Assembly: GCA_963851085.1 (NCBI GenBank)
Contig: CAWKNX010000010.1
Span: forward strand, 558,001-622,000
DNA length: 64,000 bases
Reading direction: 5' to 3'
DNA from: DATFVJ01 sp963851085
Lineage (GTDB): Bacteria; Actinomycetota; Actinomycetes; Streptosporangiales; Streptosporangiaceae
Below are positions 32,251-39,802 of this stretch, one piece after another. Position 1 is the first letter of the stretch. Each line of letters starts with the position of its first letter. The position numbers and the translations under genes are program-made. The notes beneath the pieces were generated by a model. It made no database searches, was not told the DNA's origin, and saw nothing but the letters and a program-made list of their open reading frames with translations.

Positions 32251-33749
32251 GAGGTCGTGCCGCCAACCGGTTCGCGCTGTTCGCGTTCGTCGTGCTCGCG
32301 CTCGCGGCGCTGTTCGGTGTGGCCTGGATCAGCCGTCCCGCGGCGGGGAGCGCGCGTGTCAGGGCGGCGCGCCCGCAGATTGTCCCCCTGACATCTACCA
32401 TCAGGTCGTGTCCCGAGCCCGGCGCCGGGCGTGTCGCGGTGTACGCCGCGCCCGGCCAGCAGACCGGCGGGGGTCGCGCGGAGCTTGTCGGCGCACCAAT
32501 CGACGCGATTGGTGCCACGGCGAGCGGGGGAACCGGTACCGGGGCCGTCGCGGCGGCACCGGCGGCCCCATTGCTCACAGTGTCGCAGCCAGGCCGGCTC
32601 TGGTTGTCCAAGAACGGCTTCGCCGTGGGCAAGGCCCCGCCCAGGGCACGGCACGTGGCCAGGGCACAGGCGGAAGCTGTGATCATCAACGCGCGCGGCC
32701 CGATGGCCCGCGGCCTGGACGCCGAGCAGACGACCTATCCCCCTAACGGCTCCGCGGCCTCCGTCTCCGGTGTTCAGTGCCCGCAGCCTGGGACCGACTT
32801 CTGGTTCCTCGGCCCTGGGCCGGCCAAGGCGGCGGCCATCAACCTGCATCTGGTGAACCCGGACAGCCAGCCGGCCGCCGTGGACGTCGAGATCTTCACC
32901 GACACCGGGCCGCTTCAGGGCAATGCGGACACCGGGATCGAGGTGCCTCCAGGCGGCAGCGTGGTCCAGGCGGTCAGCAAGCTTGTGCCGGACTCCAAGG
33001 TCGTTGCCCTGCACGTCCGCACGAGCGTCGGCCGCGTCGTGGCGGCCGTGCAGACCGGGGCCGCGTGGTGGCGGGTAGCCTCGGCGCCCGCTAAGCAGGT
33101 GATCATCCCCGGCCTGCCTGGCGCAGGTACCGGGCGCAGGCTGTATCTGATCGATCCTGGCGGGAGCGACGCGCAGGTGCACGTCCAGGCGGTCACTCCC
33201 GCGGGCACCTACGAGCCGGCCGGGGCAGGTGGCATCGACGTTCCCGCGGGCTCGGTCGTGGCGCTTGACCTGCCCTCGCTGAACGGCATTCCCGCGGCGC
33301 TGCGGCTGCGGTCAGCCATTCCGGTGACCGCGGCAGTGGCCGCGGGCGGCCGCGCGTTCACCGCAGCCACCGGCCCGGTGCGGCAGGAAGGCGTCATCGC
33401 CGACAACTTCGCCGGCGCCGGGTATACCACGTCCGTCGTCCTGTCGGCGCCGGACGGCGCCGCGCAGGTGCAGATCACTCCGGCCGGCCCGGGTGGCCCG
33501 CTCGGTGCGGGCAGGCTCGTCGCGGTCGCGGCCGGCCATTCCATCAATGTCAACGTGGCCGTACCGCGCGGCGCGCACGACGGCTTCGCGATCGTGATAT
33601 CGCCCGTGGCCGGGTCCGGCCCGGTGTACGCGGGCCGGGTGCTTTCCACGCACGCCGGGGGCGCCGTCTTGATCACCCCGGTCGTGAGCGCGCCCTCGTC
33701 GGTGACGTTGCCGCCCATCAGCGGATCTGTCGCCGCCGCCGTCCCATGA
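32247..33749 (+). CDS. DUF5719 family secreted or anchored protein
   Basis: The 500-residue protein has an N-terminal signal anchor (ALFAFVVLALAALFGVAWI, about 10-28) and then repeated beta-rich segments such as AAAINLHLVNPDSQPAAVDVEI and RRLYLIDPGGSDAQVHVQ that look like tandem immunoglobulin-like or propeller units. DUF5719 proteins are found next to the GT2 membrane glycosyltransferase in actinobacteria; the function is unknown. The GTG start overlaps the upstream stop by 4 nt, and co-translation with the glycosyltransferase suggests they act together at the membrane. A 9-bp hairpin follows at 33806-33829. Confidence 0.75.
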   Translation: MRGRAANRFALFAFVVLALAALFGVAWISRPAAGSARVRAARPQIVPLTSTIRSCPEPGAGRVAVYAAPGQQTGGGRAELVGAPIDAIGATASGGTGTGAVAAAPAAPLLTVSQPGRLWLSKNGFAVGKAPPRARHVARAQAEAVIINARGPMARGLDAEQTTYPPNGSAASVSGVQCPQPGTDFWFLGPGPAKAAAINLHLVNPDSQPAAVDVEIFTDTGPLQGNADTGIEVPPGGSVVQAVSKLVPDSKVVALHVRTSVGRVVAAVQTGAAWWRVASAPAKQVIIPGLPGAGTGRRLYLIDPGGSDAQVHVQAVTPAGTYEPAGAGGIDVPAGSVVALDLPSLNGIPAALRLRSAIPVTAAVAAGGRAFTAATGPVRQEGVIADNFAGAGYTTSVVLSAPDGAAQVQITPAGPGGPLGAGRLVAVAAGHSINVNVAVPRGAHDGFAIVISPVAGSGPVYAGRVLSTHAGGAVLITPVVSAPSSVTLPPISGSVAAAVP

Positions 33750-33805
33750 CCGCGCCATTGTCCCCGGCTGTCCCGCCTGGCCGGTAAGTCACGGTTGCGT
33801 CACGA

Positions 33806-33829
33806 GCGCACGGCCGTGCCGCCGTGCGC
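33806..33829. terminator. Hairpin after the GT2-DUF5719 pair
   Basis: GCGCACGGC (33806-33814) pairs with GCCGTGCGC (33821-33829) around a 6-nt loop, without a T-tract. Confidence 0.45.
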
Positions 33830-33893
33830 GCAGGTCGGGGCTTTCCAGGATCTTACGAGTGTGTTAATAGCTGGATTGTGGGGACCATTCGGG

Positions 33894-33922
33894 TTGACGC
33901 GACTTGGTGGCTACCATAAATT
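33894..33922 (+). promoter_or_regulatory. Promoter of the WXG100 cluster
   Basis: TTGACG at 33894-33899 and TAAATT at 33917-33922 are spaced by 17 bp in a locally AT-rich patch. The transcript would start near 33929 and carry a leader of about 150 nt before the first WXG100 gene. This is among the best principal-sigma promoters in the window. Confidence 0.65.
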
Positions 33923-34079
33923 TCTAACCGGTTTGCGGCGTGGGATTCCGCCGTGTATCTGATCGTGCGCCCGGGCCTTTAGGGGCCACCAGCGGGTGGC
34001 GGATCAGTGATCTTGACGGGGTTCCGGGTCCTACCGCCACGCACGGCACGTAATCAGGCACATTTGACGGAGGTGAGCG

Positions 34080-34394
34080 ATGGCGGGTCAGACTTCGGTC
34101 AACAGAGGCGCCATGCAGCGTGCTGCTCAGCAGCTCGACAGCGCCTACAGCACGGTCACAGGGCTTCGGACGACGTTGGAGAGCCACAAGACCGAGCTGC
34201 TCGGCGGCTGGGCGGGCGAGGCCGCCAGCGCGTTTTCCAATGTGTATGAAGCTTTCGATGGCGACATGGCCAAGGTGCTCGCTGCGATGGACGCGCTGCA
34301 CGAGAAGCTGGTCGCCACGCACGCCACGTACGTGGCCACAGAGGCCGAGCAGAGCGCGACCGTGAGCAGGGTCGCCGGGCTGCTGAACCGCTGA
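34080..34394 (+). CDS. WXG100 (ESAT-6-like) protein, first of a pair
   Basis: The 104-residue helical protein has the WXG turn in LLGGWAGEAASAF (about 40-52) between two predicted helices. WXG100 proteins form helical hairpin dimers exported by type VII secretion. ATG 34080 follows an excellent GGAGGTGA (34070-34077). The downstream gene encodes a second WXG100 protein 21 bases later, so the two probably form a heterodimer like EsxB/EsxA. The C-terminus (VSRVAGLLNR) lacks an evident YxxxD/E export motif. No ESX ATPase, core membrane or mycosin gene is in the window. Confidence 0.9.
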   Translation: MAGQTSVNRGAMQRAAQQLDSAYSTVTGLRTTLESHKTELLGGWAGEAASAFSNVYEAFDGDMAKVLAAMDALHEKLVATHATYVATEAEQSATVSRVAGLLNR

Positions 34395-34415
34395 GCGGAC
34401 GAAGGGACGGAAACA

Positions 34416-34709
34416 GTGAGCGAAGGTTACACGCTCGCCCAGTTCGGCACCATGCAGGCGGGCGAGGACAACTTCCTCGCGGTGTACAACGCGCTGACGA
34501 GCACGCTCGAGGATCTCCAGCGTGAGCTCCAGAGTTCTCTTGCGGAATGGACCGGTGACGCGCAGGCGGCCTACCAGACCGCCAGGGCGCAGTGGGAAGC
34601 TGCCGCCGCGCACATGGCAATGGTGCTGAACCAGCTCGGCAACGTGATCGGGACCGCGAACACCAACTACCAGCAGACCGAGCGCGGCCTCTCCAACCTC
34701 TGGGGCTGA
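34416..34709 (+). CDS. WXG100 (ESAT-6-like) protein, second of a pair
   Basis: The 97-residue protein has WTGDAQAAYQTA (WXG turn about 45-47) and the usual helix-turn-helix composition. It ends NTNYQQTERGLSNLWG, where YQQTE fits the YxxxD/E type VII export signal. GTG 34416 has AAGGGACGG upstream. It is probably the partner of the preceding WXG100 protein. An 8-bp hairpin lies 35 bases downstream of the stop codon. Confidence 0.9.
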   Translation: MSEGYTLAQFGTMQAGEDNFLAVYNALTSTLEDLQRELQSSLAEWTGDAQAAYQTARAQWEAAAAHMAMVLNQLGNVIGTANTNYQQTERGLSNLWG

Positions 34710-34744
34710 CGCCGACTGCGGTTCTGGGGCGTGACGCGCACGAG

Positions 34745-34766
34745 GCCGCGGGCCGACACCCGCGGC
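34745..34766. terminator. Hairpin after the WXG100 pair
   Basis: GCCGCGGG (34745-34752) pairs with CCCGCGGC (34759-34766). No T-tract; it may reduce expression of the following genes relative to the WXG100 pair. Confidence 0.4.
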
Positions 34767-34910
34767 GACGGCAAGGCTGATGCCCAGGGCCCTCCGGGGC
34801 TGACGCGAGAGCTTGTGATCGCGATGGTCCCCGTCGCGCCGAGGCGGCGCGGCCGGGACTGTCAGCACCGAGGTAAATGACGGTTTCGCAAACGGAACGG
34901 GTGGTCAACG

Positions 34911-35390
34911 ATGGGTGCCGACCCGCAGCCGACTCCAACCCCCACGCCAACTCCGACTCCCAGCCCGGGCCAGAGCACGAGCGGCGGACCGTATTACCCG
35001 GACGGGCGCGGTAAGGGCAACGATTACCAGCCGCCACCGGCACTACAGTCGACCTGGCCAGCGTCCTTCTCCGGTGGCGGTGAGCTGTCCGTCAACCGTG
35101 ACACGCTACGGCAGGTGTCCAACGCGATGAAGCAGGACATCGTGGAGATTCAGGCCGTGCTGAGCGATCTGCGGCAGAACGGCCTGATTACCGAGTTCGA
35201 TCTGGGTGACTGGGACGCGCCTTCCGGGCTCGCGGGTGCGACAAGCAACGCGTTCGCTGGAATTACCAATTTTGTGGACGACCTGATTCAGGCGCATGGC
35301 GCGGTGAGCGACCGTATCAACACGTCCGTGCACGCGTATTCCGATGCCGAGACGAACAACACCGCATTGTCCAATGGGATCTCCACGTGA
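34911..35390 (+). CDS. Helical type VII-associated protein with Thr-Pro N-terminus
   Basis: The 159-residue protein begins with a TPTPTPTPTPSPG repeat and a Gly/Tyr/Pro segment (1-45). A helical domain follows (about 60-159) containing LRQVSNAMKQDIVEIQAVLSDL and NAFAGITNFVDDLIQ, with a DWDAPSGLAG turn in place of the WXG. This layout resembles the WXG-like proteins that accompany type VII substrates in actinomycetes. ATG 34911 has a poor ribosome binding site (GGTGG). No signal peptide is present. I cannot assign a function. Confidence 0.75.
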   Translation: MGADPQPTPTPTPTPTPSPGQSTSGGPYYPDGRGKGNDYQPPPALQSTWPASFSGGGELSVNRDTLRQVSNAMKQDIVEIQAVLSDLRQNGLITEFDLGDWDAPSGLAGATSNAFAGITNFVDDLIQAHGAVSDRINTSVHAYSDAETNNTALSNGIST

Positions 35391-35451
35391 ATTCTGTGCT
35401 GGTCTTCCCGGTTCCTTCCAGCGTGCTGACACGTCAGCGAGGTGAGGTGAG

Positions 35452-36761
35452 ATGAGACCGAGTGACGGCGGGCCCGATCCCCTCAGCAATGGCGGGAACA
35501 CGTGGCAATTCAAGGTTGACGGTATCTACGCGGGCTCGACGACCGGGATGACCCTCGCAGCGGTCAAGGCGATGATCGAGCCCATTCAGCCAGAGCGGGT
35601 GGTCACGGCGGGCGCCTCCTACCAGCGCGCGAGCAACAAGCTGGCCGAGCTCGCGTCGAACCTGATCGATCACGCTCAGAAGCTCGCTGGCGCCTGGGGC
35701 GGCGCAACCGCACCGAAGGCAATCGCGCAAATGCAGCAGTTGCACGATACAGCCGTCGAGCTGGCCAACACGAGTCAGGGAACCGCGTCCGTACTCAACT
35801 GGTACGGCACCACGATCCAGCCGTGGTACAAGTCGCAGATCCTGAACATGAACGACACCTTTGGCGACAAGGTCACCGGTTTCTTCACGGGTACCGATCC
35901 GGCCAACACGGCGGCCGCGAACCAGCTCGCCAAGCTGAACGCCCGCACTGTCGAGGCCTACAACTCGATCCCACCCGCGGCGAACAAGAACCTGCCGCCC
36001 CTCACCGGCTCCTATGGCGTGCCGGGTTCCGGCACCGGCGCTGCGGCTGGCACGGGCGGCGGCGCCTCCTCCGGTGGCGTGGGCGGTGGCTCACGCGGCG
36101 GTTACACCCCGGCAGCCCCGGTTTCGCACGGCAGCGGCGGGGCGGTGGTGGCGTCGTCGGCGGCGGAGCGGGCCCGGGCGGCGGCCCGGGCGGCCCGGTG
36201 ATCGGCACCTCCCCTGGCAAGCTGTCCGGCTTCAATCCGATCTCTGGGGGAAGCACGCCAGGCGGCGGCCAAGGCATCGGCGGCCCGGGCGTCGCAGGCC
36301 CAGGCCTGGGCCCAGGCGGTCCTGGCGGTCCCATCTTCCCCGGTCCGGTCATCGGGGGCCCGCCGCCGGGCGGTCAAGTAGGCGAGCCGGTACCCGGTGA
36401 GCCCGTCCCAGGTGATCCGGGCATAGGCACACCAGGCGGCGATCCGGTCGTCGGCGAACCTGTCATCGGCGGCCGGGGCATCGGCCTTCTCGGTGGCGAG
36501 AACGCGGCGGCCACGGAAGGCCAGGCACTGGCCGGTGGCCCGGCGAGCGGCGCGGGCCAAGCGGGCGAGGCGGCCGTCGGCGAAGGGCTCGGCGCCGGCG
36601 ATGCGACGGGTGCGGAGGCGGGCGCCATGGAAGGCCCGGGCTTCATGCCGATGGGCACCGGCGGTCAGGGCGGCAGCGAGCGGGAGCACAGTACGTGGCT
36701 CACCGAGGACAGGGACGTCTGGAACGGTGACGACCAGGTGACGCCGCCTGTCATCAGCTGA
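35452..36761 (+). pseudogene. PPE-like/WXG-type secreted protein gene, interrupted by a frameshift
   Basis: The first frame (35452-36201, 249 codons) encodes a helical domain with KLAGAWGGATAPKAIAQM (WXG-like turn) and then a Gly-rich linker. The open frame continues one base back and runs to 36761 through a Gly/Pro/Val-rich region to the tail STWLTEDRDVWNGDDQVTPP. That tail matches the C-terminal signature of actinomycete type VII substrate proteins. Joining them needs a -1 shift, most simply at the GGGG run 36139-36142, where one missing G would restore a 436-residue protein. ATG 35452 has GAGGTGAGGTGAG upstream. The break may be a sequencing or assembly error in a G-rich repeat, a real mutation, or phase variation. 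Confidence 0.7.
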
Positions 36762-36770
36762 CGGGCGGGC

Positions 36771-36794
36771 CGGCACCTTCGCGGCCCGGTGCCG
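36771..36794. terminator. Hairpin after the WXG100 cluster
   Basis: CGGCACC (36771-36777) pairs with GGTGCCG (36788-36794), ten bases after the last stop. Confidence 0.4.
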
Positions 36795-36807
36795 AGTTCG
36801 AGTATCC

Positions 36808-36945
36808 GGCATTCTGCGGAACATGCGCGGCGAGCACCGGGAGCAGCCCGCCCACCGCCGGCTCACAGGACAACGTGGAACCGGCCCGAGCCGCCCGCGC
36901 AGTCGCCGCCTCGACCAGGGCGGGGAGCGCTGTGTCGAGCTCCAT
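36808..36945 (-). pseudogene. Remnant of a class I O-methyltransferase N-terminus
   Basis: The minus-strand frame encodes 46 residues with LVEAATARAARAGSTLSCEP and AVGGLLPVLAAHVPQ, closely like the N-terminal helical part of actinobacterial O-methyltransferases. The frame then loses similarity exactly where the SAM-binding strand (LELGTG) should begin and ends within 20 codons. In-frame sequence upstream of ATG 36945 also reads plausibly. This looks like a leftover after deletion of the rest of the gene. Confidence 0.45.
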
Positions 36946-37028
36946 GTGCGCAAGGCTGGCGGTCTGTAAGAGGCTCTACGGGGATCCGTGAATACTGCGG
37001 GGACGGCCGCGGCAGCCGTTCGGGATAA

Positions 37029-37433
37029 TTAATCGTCATCCGTGTAGCCCGGGTCGACGGTCTCGGGGTCGACGCCGAGCAGGCGTGCCACCTCCTCGAC
37101 GACCACGTCGAACACCAGCGCCGCGAGTTCCTCCTCGCCCTCGGCGCGCGCCTGTGCCGGGCGACGGTAGACGACGATGCGCGCGGGTTTCCCGTTCGCC
37201 GCCGGCTGCGACCGCGAGAGAGGCACGGGCTCGGCGCCGGTGGGGGAACTGGCGGGCGGCACCTCCTCGACGGCGAACTCCACCCCAGCGAGCTGTTGCT
37301 CCCAGCGCGATTCGAGCCGGCTCACGGCATCGAGCACGAGGTCGTCGAAGTGCTCCGCGCGGGTCCTCGACAGCGGCACGCCCGCGGGCGCAAGCGGGCC
37401 GCGAAGACCCCTGCCGTGCCGATCCCGGCGCAT
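37029..37433 (-). CDS. Metallopeptidase-family (DUF1025/zincin-like) protein, probably inactive
   Basis: The 134-residue protein matches the short actinobacterial family annotated as metallopeptidase (Rv3259-like, next to DUF3499 and whiB2). It has FDDLVLDAVSRLESRWEQQL, VEFAVEEVPP, PARIVVYRRP and LVFDVVVEEVARLLGVDPE. In homologues I remember, the last segment holds His-Glu at its start. Here it reads FDVVVEEVARLLG, with no His in the HExxH-like place, so zinc binding is doubtful. ATG 37433 is used; a GTG at 37478 would add 15 residues. It ends with an acidic DPGYTDDD tail and is divergent from the DUF3499 gene. Confidence 0.75.
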   Translation of the reverse strand: MRRDRHGRGLRGPLAPAGVPLSRTRAEHFDDLVLDAVSRLESRWEQQLAGVEFAVEEVPPASSPTGAEPVPLSRSQPAANGKPARIVVYRRPAQARAEGEEELAALVFDVVVEEVARLLGVDPETVDPGYTDDD

Positions 37434-37651
37434 GACGTGGGCCGTCGGCTGTCCGCGGCCTGGGTCAACTGGCTGCACACCGCCGAGGTTATCCCCTGCT
37501 TCGCCAGTATCTGCCGGTGCGCGAGGAAGACACGATCGTGAAGAGTGCCCGGGGTGATGGCGTTACCGCCCAGAGCCGGATACGGTCAGTCCCACTGAGT
37601 ACAGGGCAGCCATCGGTGCGCACGGCGGAAGGTGACGAGCGAGGTGGACAG

Positions 37652-38014
37652 GTGAGTACCCGTCGTTGCTCCCGAACTGCCTGCAAGCAGCCCGCCGTCT
37701 GCACCCTCACGTATGTGTACCGCGACTCCACTGCCGTCCTCGGGCCCCTCGCATCCTATGTCGAGCCGCACTGCTACGACCTGTGTGCGGCGCACGCCGA
37801 GCGGCTGACCGCGCCGCTCGGCTGGGAGGTCGTCCGGCTGCCCGTGGAACCGGCGCAGCCGGACAGCGACGACCTGGAGGCGCTGGCGAACGCGGTAAGG
37901 GAAGCGGCCCGCCCGCAGCCCGCGGCCGAACCCGTGGGACAGGGCGTCGAGGTAGGCCGCCGCGGGCATCTGCGGGTGTTGCGTTCGGCGCCGCCGGGCC
38001 GCCCGGGTAGCTGA
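37652..38014 (+). CDS. DUF3499 family protein
   Basis: The 120-residue product starts STRRCSRTACKQPAVCTLTYVYRDSTAVLGPL and continues EPHCYDLCAAHAERLTAPLGWEVVRL, the DUF3499 signature (Rv3258c family). It has conserved Cys and His residues (C6, C11, C17, then CYDLCAAH) that look like a zinc-binding site. The function is unknown, but the gene is conserved between whiB2 and manB in actinobacteria. GTG 37652 has GAGG at 37641-37644. The last 40 residues are poorly conserved. Confidence 0.9.
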   Translation: MSTRRCSRTACKQPAVCTLTYVYRDSTAVLGPLASYVEPHCYDLCAAHAERLTAPLGWEVVRLPVEPAQPDSDDLEALANAVREAARPQPAAEPVGQGVEVGRRGHLRVLRSAPPGRPGS

Positions 38015-38173
38015 GCCGCGACTGCATCTGTACCGTCCATCCGCACCGCCCGGCAGGTGCCGTCGGCGCGGATGCGGCCTGGTGCCGCCGCGTTCCCGGT
38101 AGGCTCGGTGACCGGGCGGAGGCAGGACGACTCAGACCGTGTGGGAAGTGGCGAACCAGAAGGTGGAGCTGGA

Positions 38174-39550
38174 GTGAGCGAGCTCGCCAAGATTTTCAAG
38201 GCGTACGACATTCGCGGGATCGTGCCTGATGAGCTCGACGAGAAGGTGGCCGAAGCGGTCGGCGCCGCGTTCGTGTGGCTCACCGATGCCGCCACGATCG
38301 TGACCGTGCACGATATGCGCACCTCGTCCGCGCTGCTGGCGGAGGCGTTCGGCCGGGGGGCCGCCGCGCGGGGCGCCGACGTCATCGCGGCCGGTCTCGG
38401 TTCCACTGACATGCTCTACTACGGGAGCGGCAGCCTCGGCATCCCGGGCGCGATGATCACGGCGAGCCACAATCCAGCCAAGTACAACGGCATCAAGCTA
38501 TGCCGCGCCGGCGCCCGGCCAGTTGGCCGTGACAGCGGCCTGACAGAGCTGCGCGACGCGGTGACGGGGGCCCCGCGGGCGTATCCGGCGGTACCACCCG
38601 GCACCATCGCCCGCCGCGACCTGCTCTCCGGCTACGCGAGCCATCTGAAAGCTCTGGTGGACGTGTCGGGCATCCGGCCGCTCAAGGTTGCCGTGGACGC
38701 GGGCAACGGAATGGCCGGTTACACGGTGCCCAAGGTGTTCGCTGGTCTGCCCCTCGAGATCATCCCCCTGTACTTCGAGCTTGACGGCACGTTCCCAAAC
38801 CACGAGGCCAATCCGATCGACCCGGCCAACCTCCGTGATCTGCAACGCGCGGTCACCAGGTACCGCGCCGATGTGGGCCTGGCGTTCGACGGGGACGCGG
38901 ACCGCTGCTTCGTCGTGGACGAGCGGGGCGAAATCGTCTCGCCGTCCGTGCTGACCGCGCTGATCGCGGTACGCGAACTGGCCCGCGAGCCTGGCGCGTC
39001 CGTGATCCACAACCTGATCACGTCCCGCGCCGTCCCGGAGATAATCACCGAGCATGGTGGCAGGCCGGTGCGCACCAGGGTCGGGCACTCCTTCATCAAG
39101 ACGGAAATGGCCCGCAACGCGGCCATCTTCGGCGGCGAGCATTCCGGCCATTTCTACTTCCGCGACTTCTGGTACGCCGATTCCGGGATGCTTGCCGCGC
39201 TGCACGTCCTGGCCGCGCTCGGGCACCAGCAGGGCGAGCCCAGGCCGTTGTCTCAGCTTCTCGCGCCGTTTTCCAGGTACCGGGCGTCGGGGGAGATCAA
39301 CACTGAGGTCGCCGACGTGGAAGCCGTGACCCGCCAGGTTCGTGGCGCATTCGGCGGCCGTCCCGGTGTCGCGGTGGATGAGCTGGACGGCCTGACGGTC
39401 ACGGCACCGGACTGGTGGTTCAACCTGCGGCCATCGAACACCGAACCGATGCTCAGGCTCAACGCCGAGGCCGCGGACGACGCCACCATGATCGCTGTCC
39501 GCGACGAGGTTCTCGGGATCATCAGGTCGAAAGCGCCGAGGGAACCTTGA
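38174..39550 (+). CDS. manB: Phosphomannomutase/phosphoglucomutase ManB
   Basis: The 458-residue enzyme has the alpha-D-phosphohexomutase motifs: catalytic phosphoserine loop TASHNPAKYNGIK, metal loop FDGDADRC, sugar-binding loop GGEHSGHFYF and phosphate-binding loop RPSNTEPMLR. ManB interconverts mannose-6-phosphate and mannose-1-phosphate, feeding GDP-mannose for mannans and glycolipids. GTG 38174 has GGTGGAG at 38162-38168. It is followed closely by a Trm112-like gene and the SIS isomerase gene, forming an operon for mannose metabolism that parallels Rv3257c-Rv3256c. Confidence 0.95.
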   Translation: MSELAKIFKAYDIRGIVPDELDEKVAEAVGAAFVWLTDAATIVTVHDMRTSSALLAEAFGRGAAARGADVIAAGLGSTDMLYYGSGSLGIPGAMITASHNPAKYNGIKLCRAGARPVGRDSGLTELRDAVTGAPRAYPAVPPGTIARRDLLSGYASHLKALVDVSGIRPLKVAVDAGNGMAGYTVPKVFAGLPLEIIPLYFELDGTFPNHEANPIDPANLRDLQRAVTRYRADVGLAFDGDADRCFVVDERGEIVSPSVLTALIAVRELAREPGASVIHNLITSRAVPEIITEHGGRPVRTRVGHSFIKTEMARNAAIFGGEHSGHFYFRDFWYADSGMLAALHVLAALGHQQGEPRPLSQLLAPFSRYRASGEINTEVADVEAVTRQVRGAFGGRPGVAVDELDGLTVTAPDWWFNLRPSNTEPMLRLNAEAADDATMIAVRDEVLGIIRSKAPREP

Positions 39551-39583
39551 TGAGCCGCCCGCCGCAATCAAACAGGAGAGAGC

Positions 39584-39802
39584 GTGAAGATCGACGACTG
39601 GCTTCTTGACATCCTCGCGTGCCCGAAATGCAAGTCGCCGCTGCGCGCCGACGCGTCCGCGAGTGAGCTGGTCTGCACGGGATCCGATTGCGGGCTGGCG
39701 TACCCGGTTCGTGACGACATTCCCGTCCTGCTCGTCGACGAAGCCCGCCAGCCCGCCACCGGGTCTGGCCCGGGTGGCCACGAGGCGAAGGGGACGGCGT
39801 GA
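39584..39802 (+). CDS. Trm112-like small zinc-ribbon protein
   Basis: The 72-residue protein has CPKCKSPL (C13, C16) and VCTGSDCGLAYPVRDDIPVLLVDEA, the Trm112/YcaR fold with two Cys pairs. Bacterial members are thought to stabilise or activate partner methyltransferases, but partners in actinobacteria are unclear. GTG 39584 follows AGGAGAG. Its stop overlaps the GTG of the isomerase gene by 4 nt, so the two are coupled. The last 18 residues are a disordered tail. Confidence 0.9.
   Translation: MKIDDWLLDILACPKCKSPLRADASASELVCTGSDCGLAYPVRDDIPVLLVDEARQPATGSGPGGHEAKGTA

Noticed and set aside
36136..36145. Programmed -1 frameshift in the PPE-like gene
   Set aside because: No X-XXY-YYZ slippery heptamer or well-placed pseudoknot; a missing G in the run is simpler.
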